From contig SVGJ01000020.1 in the NCBI GenBank assembly GCA_015056415.1, forward strand, positions 1 through 38,385: 38,385 nt of DNA, read 5' to 3'. The notes below the pieces were generated by a model, which saw nothing but the letters and a program-made list of their open reading frames with translations, had not been told where the DNA came from and made no database searches. A program made the position numbers and the translations under genes. Numbering within the stretch: position 1 is the stretch's first letter; each line of letters opens with the position of its first letter. This DNA comes from Clostridiales bacterium. GTDB lineage: Bacteria > Bacillota > Clostridia > Christensenellales > Aristaeellaceae. Shown here one piece after another: positions 1 to 7,768 of the stretch.

Positions 1-1437
1 GACCGCTTCCTGCCCGACAAGGCCATCGACCTGGTGGACGAGGCCTGCGCCATGATCCGCACGGAGATCGACTCCCTCCCCACCGAGCTGGACGACATCC
101 GCCGCCGCATCATGCAGCTGGAGATCGAGGAGGCCGCCCTGAAGAAGGACGACGACGCCATCACCCAGGCCCATCTGGCTGAAGTCCAATCGGAGCTGGC
201 CGGTCAGCGGGAGACCTTCAGCGAAATGAAGGCCCGCTGGGAAAATGAGAAGAACGCCATCGCCAAGGTCACCAGGCTTCGCGAAGACATCGAGCGTGTC
301 AACGCTGACATCGAGAAAGCCGAGCGCGCCTACGACCTGAACCGCGCCGCCGAGCTGAAATACGGCGAGCTGCCCCGCCTGCAAAAGGAGCTGGCGCAGG
401 AGGAGTCTGTCGCCGAAAAGTCCAAGGGCGAAAACAGCCTGCTGCGCGACAAGGTCACCGAGGAGGAAATCGCCCGCATCGTGGGCCGCTGGACGGGCAT
501 CCCCGTGCAAAAGCTCATGGAGGGCGAGCGCGAAAAGCTCCTGCACCTGGAGGACGTACTGCACCAGCGGGTCATTGGCCAGGACGAAGCCGTGACCAAG
601 GTCTGCGAGGCTATCCTTCGCAGCCGCGCCGGCATCCAGGATCCCAACCGCCCCCTGGGCAGCTTCCTGTTCCTGGGCCCCACCGGCGTGGGCAAGACGG
701 AGCTGGCCAAAGCCCTGGCCCAGTCCCTCTTCGATGATGAGAAGAACATGGTGCGCATCGATATGTCCGAGTACATGGAGAAGTTCAGCGTCTCCCGGCT
801 CATCGGCGCGCCTCCCGGCTACGTGGGCTATGACGAGGGCGGCCAGCTTACCGAGGCCGTCCGCCGCCATCCCTACTCCGTCGTCCTCTTCGACGAGGTG
901 GAGAAGGCCCACCCGGACGTGTTCAACGTGCTCCTGCAGGTGCTGGATGACGGCCGCATCACCGATTCCCAGGGCCGCACGGTGGACTTCAAGAACACCA
1001 TCCTCATCATGACCAGCAACCTGGGCAGCGATTACATCCTGGAAGGTATCCGGGAGGGCGAGCTCACCGAAGGTGCCCGCGCCCAGGTGGATCGCCTGCT
1101 GAAGACCCACTTCCGCCCGGAATTCCTCAACCGTATTGACGAGATCGTCTACTACAAGCCCCTGACCCGCAGCCAGATCAGCCGGATCGTCGAGCTGATG
1201 CTGGAGGCCCTGAACAAGCGCCTGCGTGACCGCCAGCTCGCCGTCTCCCTGACCCCCGAGGCCATGGAGCACGTCATCGAGCAGGGCTTCGACCCCATCT
1301 ACGGCGCGCGCCCCCTGAAGCGCTACCTCCAGTCCCGCGTGGAAACCCTGGTAGCCCGCCGCATCATCGCCGCCGACGTCCAGCCCGGCCAGACCATGAT
1401 CGTAGACGTAAAAGACGGCCACCTGACCGTACAGTGA
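1..1437 (+). CDS. clpB: ATP-dependent chaperone ClpB, C-terminal part (5' end outside window)
   Basis: ClpB is a hexameric AAA+ disaggregase that threads aggregated proteins through its pore together with DnaK. The frame is open from base 1 (DRFLPDKAIDLVDEA...), so the N-domain and the first nucleotide-binding domain are mostly upstream of the window. Visible here are the end of NBD1, then the charged coiled-coil middle domain (about window codons 20-150), which distinguishes ClpB from ClpA and ClpX. NBD2 follows, with Walker A GPTGVGKT, the pore loop GYVGYDEGG, Walker B VVLFDEVEKAH, sensor 1 ILIMTSNLGS and sensor 2 GARPLKR. The C-terminal end VDVKDGHLTVQ is intact. The stop is followed at once by hairpin repeat copy A. 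No CIRCE element or other heat-shock control can be seen because the promoter is outside the window. Confidence 0.97.
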   Translation, partial: DRFLPDKAIDLVDEACAMIRTEIDSLPTELDDIRRRIMQLEIEEAALKKDDDAITQAHLAEVQSELAGQRETFSEMKARWENEKNAIAKVTRLREDIERVNADIEKAERAYDLNRAAELKYGELPRLQKELAQEESVAEKSKGENSLLRDKVTEEEIARIVGRWTGIPVQKLMEGEREKLLHLEDVLHQRVIGQDEAVTKVCEAILRSRAGIQDPNRPLGSFLFLGPTGVGKTELAKALAQSLFDDEKNMVRIDMSEYMEKFSVSRLIGAPPGYVGYDEGGQLTEAVRRHPYSVVLFDEVEKAHPDVFNVLLQVLDDGRITDSQGRTVDFKNTILIMTSNLGSDYILEGIREGELTEGARAQVDRLLKTHFRPEFLNRIDEIVYYKPLTRSQISRIVELMLEALNKRLRDRQLAVSLTPEAMEHVIEQGFDPIYGARPLKRYLQSRVETLVARRIIAADVQPGQTMIVDVKDGHLTVQ

Positions 1438-1575
1438 CCAGAGGGGGCTTTGCCCCCTCTGGACTCCCCCACCAGGGCCGCTTGGCCCTGGACCCATTCG
1501 GGTTAGGCAAACGCAACTGATATCAGCAGGGGTCACGGCGCATAACGGATGCGCCGCGACGCACGCCTGCGGCAT
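1438..1575 (+). repeat. Intergenic multi-hairpin repeat, copy A
   Basis: It starts directly after the clpB stop. Hairpin 1 is a perfect 10-bp stem, CCAGAGGGGG (1438-1447) with CCCCCTCTGG (1453-1462). Hairpin 2 is CCAGGGCC (1472-1479) with GGCCCTGG (1484-1491). Then come a CCCATTCGGG box, ATATCAG, the core GGGGTCACG (1529-1537), a 7-bp stem GGCGCAT/ATGCGCC with a 5-nt loop (1537-1555), and GCGACGC (1556-1562). The same order of parts recurs at 31302-31410 (+) and 33579-33726 (-). Hairpin 1 is not followed by a T-tract, so it is not a classical intrinsic terminator. Confidence 0.75.
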
Positions 1576-1862
1576 GGCGGTGCATACAGGCCCACAAACC
1601 TTTGTGCACAGAGTCACGCGAAGGCGGGCGATCTGACCCAAAGCGTAACAAGACAACCACGGTGAAACAGGTCGCCCCCGCGTGGAAGCATGGGGGACAG
1701 ACGGAGCCTGCCCCGCAGCCCCATGGTGGGTGCGGGGGTCCGGGGCCGCCACTCCCGCTGTACCAAATTGGCGGCCCCGGTCGGCTTTTGGTACTTTTCG
1801 CCGAGACGAAAAGTACGCCCCCAGGCTGGCCCAGCCTGAAAAAAGAAAACCTCCCCCCAACC
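1576..1862. other. Gene-free, hairpin-rich intergenic stretch
   Basis: I find no convincing gene here. Reading frames on both strands are biased in composition and lack a good ribosome binding site. The stretch holds a perfect 10-bp inverted repeat CGGGGCCGCC (1741-1750) / GGCGGCCCCG (1770-1779) and a perfect hairpin GTACTTTTCG (1791-1800) / CGAAAAGTAC (1807-1816) with a 6-nt loop. The second looks like the dispersed palindromes seen in many GC-rich bacterial intergenic regions. Function unknown. Confidence 0.5.
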
Positions 1863-1904
1863 AAAAAGGAAAGCGGCTCATCCCCCGAGCTGCTTTCCTT
1901 TTTT
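1863..1904. terminator. Bidirectional intrinsic terminator between clpB and rarA
   Basis: The stem is AAAAAGGAAAGCGGCTC (1863-1879) with GAGCTGCTTTCCTTTTT (1887-1903), one G-U pair and a 7-nt loop. It has a T-run at 1899-1904 on the plus strand and the complementary T-run on the minus strand. It touches the rarA stop codon and serves this convergent gene pair. Confidence 0.85.
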
Positions 1905-3220
1905 CACCGCTGCGCTTTCTTCCATTCCTTGATCTGCGCCAGCCGCTCCTTATACCTGGCCTCAAGCCCCTGATCGGTAGGCTTGTAATACTCCCTCCCC
2001 ATGAGCGAATCCGGCAGGCACTGCATACCGGTCAGCTTCTCCCTGGCGTCATGGGCATACTGATACCCCTCGCCATACTTCAGATCCCGCATCAACGCGG
2101 TGGGCGCGTTGCGGATCACCAGGGGCACAGGCTCGGCCAGCTGGGTCAGGGCGTCCTTCCGCGCCGCGCCATACGCGGTATACAGCGCGTTGGATTTGGG
2201 CGCCATGGCCATGTACACCACCGCATGGGTCAGGTGCACGGTACACTCCGGCATGCCGATATAGTGGCACGCCTGATACGCCGCCACCGCCACCTCCAGG
2301 GCGCGACTGTCCGCCAGGCCCACGTCCTCACTGGCGAAGCGGGTCACCCGGCGCGCCACATAGAGGGGATCCTCCCCTGCCTCCAGCATACGGGCCAGCC
2401 AGTATACGGCGGCGTCGGGGTCGGAATTGCGCATGGATTTGTGCAGGGCGGAGATCAGGTTATAGTGCTCCTCGCCGGTTTTGTCGTACAGCAGGGACTT
2501 CTTGGAGGTGCACTGCTCCAGGGTCTCCGGGGTGATGGTCACAGTGGCGCCGTCGGTATCGCCGTTGAGCACCACCATCTCCAGCGTGGACAGGGCCGCG
2601 CGGGCGTCGCCATTGGCAAAGGCGGCAATGGCCTCCAGCATATTCTCCGGCATAATGACCCGCTGACGGCCGAAGCCCCGCTCGTCATACAGGGCACGGT
2701 TCATCAGCGCCACCAGATCCTCAGTGGTCAGGCCCTGCAGCACAAACACCTTGCACCGTGACAGAAGAGCGCCGTTCACCTCAAAGGAAGGATTCTCTGT
2801 CGTCGCGCCGATCAGGATGATGCTGCCCTTCTCCACAAAGGGCAGGAATGCGTCCTGCTGTGCCTTGTTGAAGCGGTGGATCTCGTCCACAAACACGATG
2901 GTTCGCTGCCCGAAGACGCGGTTCTCCTCCGCCCTGAGCATCACCTGCCGGATCTCCTTGATGCCGCTGGTCACGGCGGAAAAATCAATGAACTGGCTCT
3001 TTGTCTTCTGGGCGATGATCCGGGCCAGGGTGGTCTTGCCCACGCCGGGCGGGCCCCAGAAGATCATGGAGGAAATGCTGTCGCTTTCAATGAGCCGGCG
3101 CAGCACCTTATTCTCGCCCAGCAGATGCTTCTGCCCGGCGAATTCCTCCAGCGTGGCGGGGCGCATCCGTGCCGCCAGGGGCTGGGGCGCCTCGCCCGCG
3201 AACATGGTGGTCTGTTCCAT
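1904..3220 (-). CDS. rarA: Replication-associated recombination protein RarA (MgsA), AAA+ ATPase
   Basis: RarA is a clamp-loader-like AAA+ ATPase that acts at stalled replication forks. The protein is 438 residues. It shows the family N-terminus (PLAARMRPATLEEFAGQ), Walker A GPPGVGKTT at about 56-64, Walker B TIVFVDEIHRFNKAQQDAF at about 106-124, sensor 1 GATTENPSFEVN, and the RarA-type C-terminal tetramerisation region (DPDAAVYWLARMLEAGEDP... YGEGYQYAHD). The ATG at 3220 is chosen because AGAGGTG lies just upstream and the homologous N-terminus begins there; the frame stays open further upstream without family similarity. It lies 58 bp after the flavin-binding gene on the same strand and may be co-transcribed with it. 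Confidence 0.95.
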   Translation of the reverse strand: MEQTTMFAGEAPQPLAARMRPATLEEFAGQKHLLGENKVLRRLIESDSISSMIFWGPPGVGKTTLARIIAQKTKSQFIDFSAVTSGIKEIRQVMLRAEENRVFGQRTIVFVDEIHRFNKAQQDAFLPFVEKGSIILIGATTENPSFEVNGALLSRCKVFVLQGLTTEDLVALMNRALYDERGFGRQRVIMPENMLEAIAAFANGDARAALSTLEMVVLNGDTDGATVTITPETLEQCTSKKSLLYDKTGEEHYNLISALHKSMRNSDPDAAVYWLARMLEAGEDPLYVARRVTRFASEDVGLADSRALEVAVAAYQACHYIGMPECTVHLTHAVVYMAMAPKSNALYTAYGAARKDALTQLAEPVPLVIRNAPTALMRDLKYGEGYQYAHDAREKLTGMQCLPDSLMGREYYKPTDQGLEARYKERLAQIKEWKKAQR

Positions 3221-3278
3221 GGAATCACCTCTTGCGTCCATTATACTACGGTTTGACGCGAACGCAAGGCGAACACAC

Positions 3279-3704
3279 TCATTCCCCGGGGAAATCGTAC
3301 CTTGTGCCGTGGGAAAACAGCGTGGCTTCCGTGACGCGGATCCGCAGGATGACGGTGTTTTCATCAGCAAAGTTGGTGTGTCCGTTATCGATCCAGGAGG
3401 AAAAGGCCTGCCGCAGCCTCGCCGTAAGCGCCTGGTTTTCCCTTTTGCCCACATAGCCCATGCTTTCGCCCACGCCCCGGGCGGTGTACCAGTCCCCGGC
3501 CAGCGCCACCGCGGGGTTTTCGGCGATCTGCCTCATCTTGTTGGAAAGCGCGTAGGTGATCACGTAAAACGCGCCGTTCTCGTAGTAGGCATTGACGCTG
3601 CGCACCCAGGGTGCTCCGTCCTTCACAGTAGCCAGGGCCAGCACATTGTCATGGCTGAAGCGCTCCTGCATGATGGCCTCCGCTTCCCCGCTCCAATTGG
3701 ACAT
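3279..3704 (-). CDS. Pyridoxamine 5'-phosphate oxidase-like FMN-binding split-barrel protein
   Basis: This 141-residue protein has the compact pattern of the PNPOx-like split beta-barrel fold: an N-terminal helix (EAIMQERFSHDNVLALATV), strand pairs GAPWVRSVNAYYENGAFYVIT, the segment LSNKMRQIAENPAVALAGDWYTARG, and a C-terminal strand VILRIRVTEATLFSHGTRYDF. Such proteins usually bind FMN or F420 and reduce small molecules. The real substrate cannot be read from the sequence, and true PdxH proteins are longer. It is transcribed away from the NSS symporter through a divergent promoter pair and is followed 58 bp later by rarA. Confidence 0.85.
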   Translation of the reverse strand: MSNWSGEAEAIMQERFSHDNVLALATVKDGAPWVRSVNAYYENGAFYVITYALSNKMRQIAENPAVALAGDWYTARGVGESMGYVGKRENQALTARLRQAFSSWIDNGHTNFADENTVILRIRVTEATLFSHGTRYDFPGE

Positions 3705-3733
3705 AACGTTTCATCTCCCAATGCGTTTCCCTC

Positions 3734-3785
3734 ATTGTAGCAAAAGATATTTCCTGTTGCAAGGACGTGTCAAAGAGAGTAAAAT
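3734..3785. promoter_or_regulatory. Divergent sigma-A promoters sharing one palindromic -35 hexamer
   Basis: TTGCAA at 3757-3762 is its own reverse complement. On the minus strand it is 17 bp from TACAAT (plus-strand coordinates 3734-3739), reading to the flavin-binding gene and rarA. On the plus strand it is 17 bp from TAAAAT (3780-3785), reading to the NSS symporter. Both spacings are optimal, so the two promoters appear to use the same -35 bases. Confidence 0.7.
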
Positions 3786-3819
3786 AGGCGTACAGTCACT
3801 TCACACCGGAGGTTCCTTT

Positions 3820-5175
3820 ATGAAACGTGAAAGCTTCAGCTCGCGCCTGGGGTTTATCCTGGTCAGCGCGGGCTGCGCCATCGGCATCGGCAATGTATGG
3901 CGCTTTCCTTATGTGGCCGGCGAGAACGGCGGCGGCGTATTCGTGTTGTTCTATCTGCTGTTCCTGCTGGTTATGGGCGTCCCGGTGCTCACCATGGAGC
4001 TGGCCGTGGGCCGCGCGGGCCGTTCCACCGCGGTGGGCGCCATCAAAGCGCTGGAAAAGCCCGGCAGCAAGTGGCATATCCACGGCTGGGTAGGCGCTGT
4101 GGGCTGCCTGATCCTGATGATGTACTATACCACCGTGGCCGGCTGGATGCTGGGCTATTTCATCAAGTTCCTCTCCGGTTCCTTTGACGGGCTGGACGTG
4201 ACCGCCGTCAACAGCGTCTTCGACCAAATGAAGGCCAACCCCGGCGAGATGCTCCTGTGGCTGGCGCTGATCGTGCTGGCGGGCTTCATCGTGTGCAGCT
4301 TTGGCCTGCAGAAGGGCCTGGAGCGCATCTCCAAGTGGATGATGTCGGCGCTGCTGCTGCTCATCGTGGTGCTGGCGGTGAACAGCGCGCTGCTGCCCGG
4401 CGGCGGCGAGGGCATCAGGTTCTACCTTCTGCCGGATTTCTCCCGCGCGATGGACATGGGCCTTGGCAAGGTGATCACCGCGGCCATGAATCAGGCCTTC
4501 TTCACGCTGAGCATCGGCATCGGCTCGATGCAGATCTTCGGCAGCTACATGAGCCGCGATCAGGCGCTGACGGGGGAATCCGTCCGCATCTGCGCGCTGG
4601 ATACCTTTGTGGCGCTGATGTCCGGTATGATCATCTTCCCCGCGTGCTTCTCCTATGGCGTATCGCCCAATGCCGGCCCGCCGCTGATCTTCCAGACGCT
4701 GCCCAACGTTTTCGCCAACATGGCGGGCGGCCGCATCTGGGGTACGCTGTTCTTCCTGTTCATGACCTTCGCCAGCTTCACCACGGTGATCGCCGTGTTT
4801 GAAAACCTGATGGCCACCTGCATGGACAACTTTGGCTGGAGCCGTAAAAAGGCCACCCTGGCAAACCTGGCGCTGGTGCTGGCAGCCAGCGTTCCCTGCG
4901 TGCTGGGCTACAACCTGTGGAGCGGCTTCACCATCGGCGGAAAGAACATCCTGGATATGGAGGATTTCATCGTCAGCAATGTGCTGCTGCCCGGCGGCGC
5001 GCTGGTGTACCTGCTCTTCTGCGTGAGCAAATGGGGCTGGGGCTATGACAAGTACATCACTGAATGCAACACCGGCAAGGGCATCAAGCTGCCCAACGCC
5101 AAATGGATGAAGATCTATCTGCGCTACGTGCTGCCGGTGCTGATCCTGATCCTGCTGGTGCAGGGCCTGATGTAA
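3820..5175 (+). CDS. Neurotransmitter:sodium symporter (NSS/SNF) family transporter
   Basis: A Na+-coupled amino-acid or amine importer with the LeuT fold. The protein is 451 residues with about 11-12 hydrophobic segments. The hallmark TM1 sequence is present: GCAIGIGNVWRFPYVAGENG carries the unwound-helix substrate and Na1/Na2 site with the conserved NxWRFP. TM6-TM8 motifs are also visible (AMNQAFFTLSIGIGSMQIFGSY, ASFTTVIAVFENLMA). The start at 3820 is set by CCGGAGG (3807-3813); the frame is open further upstream but that part is antisense to the flavin gene. Bacterial members include LeuT, MhsT and TnaT; substrate specificity cannot be assigned here. It is a single gene with its own promoter. 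Confidence 0.95.
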   Translation: MKRESFSSRLGFILVSAGCAIGIGNVWRFPYVAGENGGGVFVLFYLLFLLVMGVPVLTMELAVGRAGRSTAVGAIKALEKPGSKWHIHGWVGAVGCLILMMYYTTVAGWMLGYFIKFLSGSFDGLDVTAVNSVFDQMKANPGEMLLWLALIVLAGFIVCSFGLQKGLERISKWMMSALLLLIVVLAVNSALLPGGGEGIRFYLLPDFSRAMDMGLGKVITAAMNQAFFTLSIGIGSMQIFGSYMSRDQALTGESVRICALDTFVALMSGMIIFPACFSYGVSPNAGPPLIFQTLPNVFANMAGGRIWGTLFFLFMTFASFTTVIAVFENLMATCMDNFGWSRKKATLANLALVLAASVPCVLGYNLWSGFTIGGKNILDMEDFIVSNVLLPGGALVYLLFCVSKWGWGYDKYITECNTGKGIKLPNAKWMKIYLRYVLPVLILILLVQGLM

Positions 5176-5350
5176 CTCATACAAAATGGACAGCTGCTAT
5201 GTTTTTTTGTCAAGCCCTTGCCGTGCTGCAAGATTTCCATTTCCACCAGCGTTATTATGTATGGTGGCAGTGCCCGCCGTGACCCCGTCAAAAAGCAGAT
5301 GACGCGATGTACAGGGATCAGGGAGTATCGCATGAACAGGTGAGGTAGCT

Positions 5351-6343
5351 ATGATGAAAAGAAGTATCTTTGTTTTTTTCGTTTTGTGTCTGACGATCTG
5401 CTCGCTTCAGGCGATCGCCCGCGCGGCGGATGTAAACGGCGTGGACTGGGACGCGCTCCTTCATGTTCCGGCAGGAACCGCCGAAAATGAAGCCAATCCG
5501 GAGCAGCGGATGGCTTACAATATATATTCGGATCCGGATCTGAGCGCCACATCCGGCAAGTTTGACGGGTTTTTGATTGATTTCAAAGCGGACAAAACCG
5601 GCACGGCCACCTATTGGGCGCTTTGCAACTGGCAAATGAACCTTGATGATCTGATGAGCAAATACGATGTGACAGATGCGTCCGCGGGCGCGTATGCGGG
5701 TTTGCAGATGCGCCCGGACGGACCGAAGGCGATCATGTCGTTCTGGGAGATCAATTATCGGGACGCGGCCGGCAATGAACAAAAGATCGAGGCGGAGAGG
5801 GTATATCCTTCCGGCGAGAATACGAACCGGTTCGGTGGCGAAGGAGAAGGCACCAACTATATATGCGATTACAGCTGGAAAGCGGGACAATGGTATCGCA
5901 TGTACTTAAACTGCTATCAGACCGAAAACGGCAGGACCTTTGCGGAACAGTGGGTGGCGGATTTATCAACGGGAGAATGGACTCTGATCAGTCGCTTTGA
6001 CACGGGACTTTACCATTCCTGTTTCGAGGGCGGGATGTCTCAGTTTATGGAAAACTATGATCATGAGTACGCCAATGAAACGAGAACGTTCGAGTACCGG
6101 AACATCCATGTGAGAGAATATGGACAGACGGATTGGACGCCGATCGGCACATCCTGGTTATCTGTTGATACCTACTGGGACAACAAAAAAGGAAACGCCG
6201 TCTTTGGCGCGACGGCGGATCGTTTTTATGGCATCGCGAACGGATACGGCCCGGGCGCGTATGAGCTGAACACGGTCGTCGGTGATACCTATACCGTTCA
6301 GACAGCAGAGGATCTGCCTATCCCTTCGACAAGCGAAAAATAA
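5351..6343 (+). CDS. Secreted DUF3472 family protein
   Basis: The protein is 330 residues with an N-terminal signal peptide (MMKRSIFVFFVLCLTICSLQ, then a likely cleavage after AIARA) and no lipobox, so it is exported. The body matches the DUF3472 pattern: AGLQMRP..., IMSFWEINY, RFGGEGEGTNYICDYSWKAGQWYRM (with the conserved GGEG and YxWxxGxxY), then FAEQWVADLSTGEWTLISRFDTG and MSQFMENYDHEY. The family is thought to be a beta-rich, possibly carbohydrate-related extracellular domain, with no established reaction. Codon use and base composition are clearly more AT-rich than in the flanking genes, suggesting horizontal acquisition. GAGG sits 6 nt before ATGATG. A strong terminator follows. Confidence 0.8.
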   Translation: MMKRSIFVFFVLCLTICSLQAIARAADVNGVDWDALLHVPAGTAENEANPEQRMAYNIYSDPDLSATSGKFDGFLIDFKADKTGTATYWALCNWQMNLDDLMSKYDVTDASAGAYAGLQMRPDGPKAIMSFWEINYRDAAGNEQKIEAERVYPSGENTNRFGGEGEGTNYICDYSWKAGQWYRMYLNCYQTENGRTFAEQWVADLSTGEWTLISRFDTGLYHSCFEGGMSQFMENYDHEYANETRTFEYRNIHVREYGQTDWTPIGTSWLSVDTYWDNKKGNAVFGATADRFYGIANGYGPGAYELNTVVGDTYTVQTAEDLPIPSTSEK

Positions 6344-6356
6344 TCCGGATTCCGAT

Positions 6357-6385
6357 GGACGGCATACGCTGCCGTCCGTTTTTTT
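6357..6385 (+). terminator. Intrinsic terminator of the DUF3472 gene
   Basis: The stem GGACGGCA (6357-6364) / TGCCGTCC (6370-6377) has a 5-nt loop and is followed by seven T at 6379-6385. It overlaps the stop of the convergent methyltransferase gene. Confidence 0.9.
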
Positions 6386-7133
6386 ACTTTTTCGCCACGA
6401 AGATGTACCGGGCCATGCGCTCCCGAAAGACGCTGTAATCCACCATGGCGTCCTCGGTCTGCCCGATGAGCATATCATACCACTCGCCGTTGCCCTCCGC
6501 CAGGAAGGCGTCCCTGTGCCTTTGGGCGCAGGCGCGCTTGCGGCGCAGTAGGTCATAGCACTCGCGGGTGATATCCTCCACCTGATAGACCAGGCCATGC
6601 TCCTCCAGCGCCCGTGCCAGCACCGTGGAGGCCGCGTCCGCCGTGCGGGGCTGCACATCCCCCTCCTGATAACCGGCAAACAGCACGCCGCCCGGCTTCA
6701 GCCAGCATTTGAGCTGTGCCACAAAGCCCGACATATCCGGCGCGAAATACAGCGTATCCATGGCGGTGATCAGGTCAAAGCTGTTCTCCGGGTAGTCGAT
6801 CTCGCCCATCACGCCCACGCGGAAATCCCCCTGGTGGAGCTCCCTGGCCGTCCGGATGGCGGCTTCCGCGTAATCAAAGCCATGCATCGCGCCGCCCAGG
6901 CGCTGCTGCAGCCAAGCCAGCATTTTACCGTTGCCGCAGCCCACGTCCAGCAGCCGCAGGTCGCCCCGGGGCCGGATATGCTCCAGCACACGGGCGATCT
7001 GCCCCACGTCGCTGAAGCCATCCTGTGAGAAATCCGCCCCAAAGGCGTCATGGCAATAATCCCCGAAGGCCTGTGAGGTGCGTGCCATGGCATAGAATCG
7101 CTCGTAGGCTGAATAGAACAGTTTTTCTTCCAT
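6384..7133 (-). CDS. Class I SAM-dependent methyltransferase
   Basis: This 249-residue Rossmann-fold methyltransferase has motif I LLDVGCGNGKM, motif II around MHGFDYAEAAI, a motif III-like DLITAMDTLYF and motif IV LKPGGVLFAGY. The substrate is unknown; the motif pattern resembles small-molecule methyltransferases of the Methyltransf_11/25 type. It is the last gene of a minus-strand operon, 15 bp after the TlpA-like gene. AGGGAG precedes the ATG. Its role beside a disulfide-reduction pair is unclear, and it may simply be co-transcribed. Confidence 0.9.
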   Translation of the reverse strand: MEEKLFYSAYERFYAMARTSQAFGDYCHDAFGADFSQDGFSDVGQIARVLEHIRPRGDLRLLDVGCGNGKMLAWLQQRLGGAMHGFDYAEAAIRTARELHQGDFRVGVMGEIDYPENSFDLITAMDTLYFAPDMSGFVAQLKCWLKPGGVLFAGYQEGDVQPRTADAASTVLARALEEHGLVYQVEDITRECYDLLRRKRACAQRHRDAFLAEGNGEWYDMLIGQTEDAMVDYSVFRERMARYIFVAKK

Positions 7134-7148
7134 AGCGCTCCCTTTGGA

Positions 7149-7757
7149 TCATTCCATGATCATGCTCAGGCCCTTTTTCAGCGTAGCCAGGCTGATGGCG
7201 CCGCTGGCCCTGGCCGTCAGGCTTCCGTCGGCGGCGATGAAATAGGTGGCCGGGATCGCGCTTACGCCGTAGGCCATGGCCGCGTCCACGTCCGTATCAT
7301 AGTATACGGGGAAGGTGAAGCCCTGCTTGTCGATGTAGGCCCTGGCGCTCTCCAGCGTTTCCTGCCGGCCATCGGTCATGTTGACGATCATGAACTGCAC
7401 CCCATCGCCATACTGCTCCCAGGCCTTCTGGAAATCGGGCATCTCGCTCTTGCAGGGGCCGCACCAGCTGGCCCAGAAATTCACCACCACCGGCTTTCCC
7501 ACAAAGGATGAAAGCCTCACCGCGTTGCCCTGGCCATCGTAAACGGTGAAGTCCGGCGCGGCAGGCCGGGGGGTGGCTGTAGGCGCCGCGGTGGCATCGG
7601 GCTCGCCGGCGGGCTCCCCGGTGGGAATGGGCGTGGCCGCCGCCACCAGGTTGCTCAGCTCTACCTTATCCTTGAGGCTGTCATACAGGCCGCCGGCCGC
7701 CGCGATCAGCGCCACCAGCAATAACGCCAGAACGATCCACTTCAGGTTCTTTTTCAT
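7149..7757 (-). CDS. Membrane-anchored thioredoxin-like (TlpA/ResA-type) protein
   Basis: This 202-residue protein has an uncleaved N-terminal membrane anchor (LKWIVLALLLVALIAAAGGL), an Ala/Pro/Thr-rich linker (about 40-70) and a thioredoxin fold with the active site WCGPC (FWASWCGPCKSEMPDF) and the cis-proline loop VSAIPATYF. It should reduce disulfides or thiol adducts on the outer face of the membrane. Its direct partner is probably the CcdA protein encoded 11 bp upstream, which passes electrons from cytoplasmic thioredoxin across the membrane. Confidence 0.93.
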   Translation of the reverse strand: MKKNLKWIVLALLLVALIAAAGGLYDSLKDKVELSNLVAAATPIPTGEPAGEPDATAAPTATPRPAAPDFTVYDGQGNAVRLSSFVGKPVVVNFWASWCGPCKSEMPDFQKAWEQYGDGVQFMIVNMTDGRQETLESARAYIDKQGFTFPVYYDTDVDAAMAYGVSAIPATYFIAADGSLTARASGAISLATLKKGLSMIME

Positions 7758-7768
7758 GCTGCGCCTCC

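Noticed and set aside
1523-1864. 113-codon minus-strand frame (and overlapping plus-strand frames) after clpB
   Set aside because: They cover palindromic repeats, lack a ribosome binding site and have no recognisable protein pattern.
3796-5184. Long open frame antisense to the NSS symporter
   Set aside because: It is a His/Gln/Ala-rich mirror frame of a well-recognised transporter in GC-rich DNA, with no ribosome binding site or family similarity.
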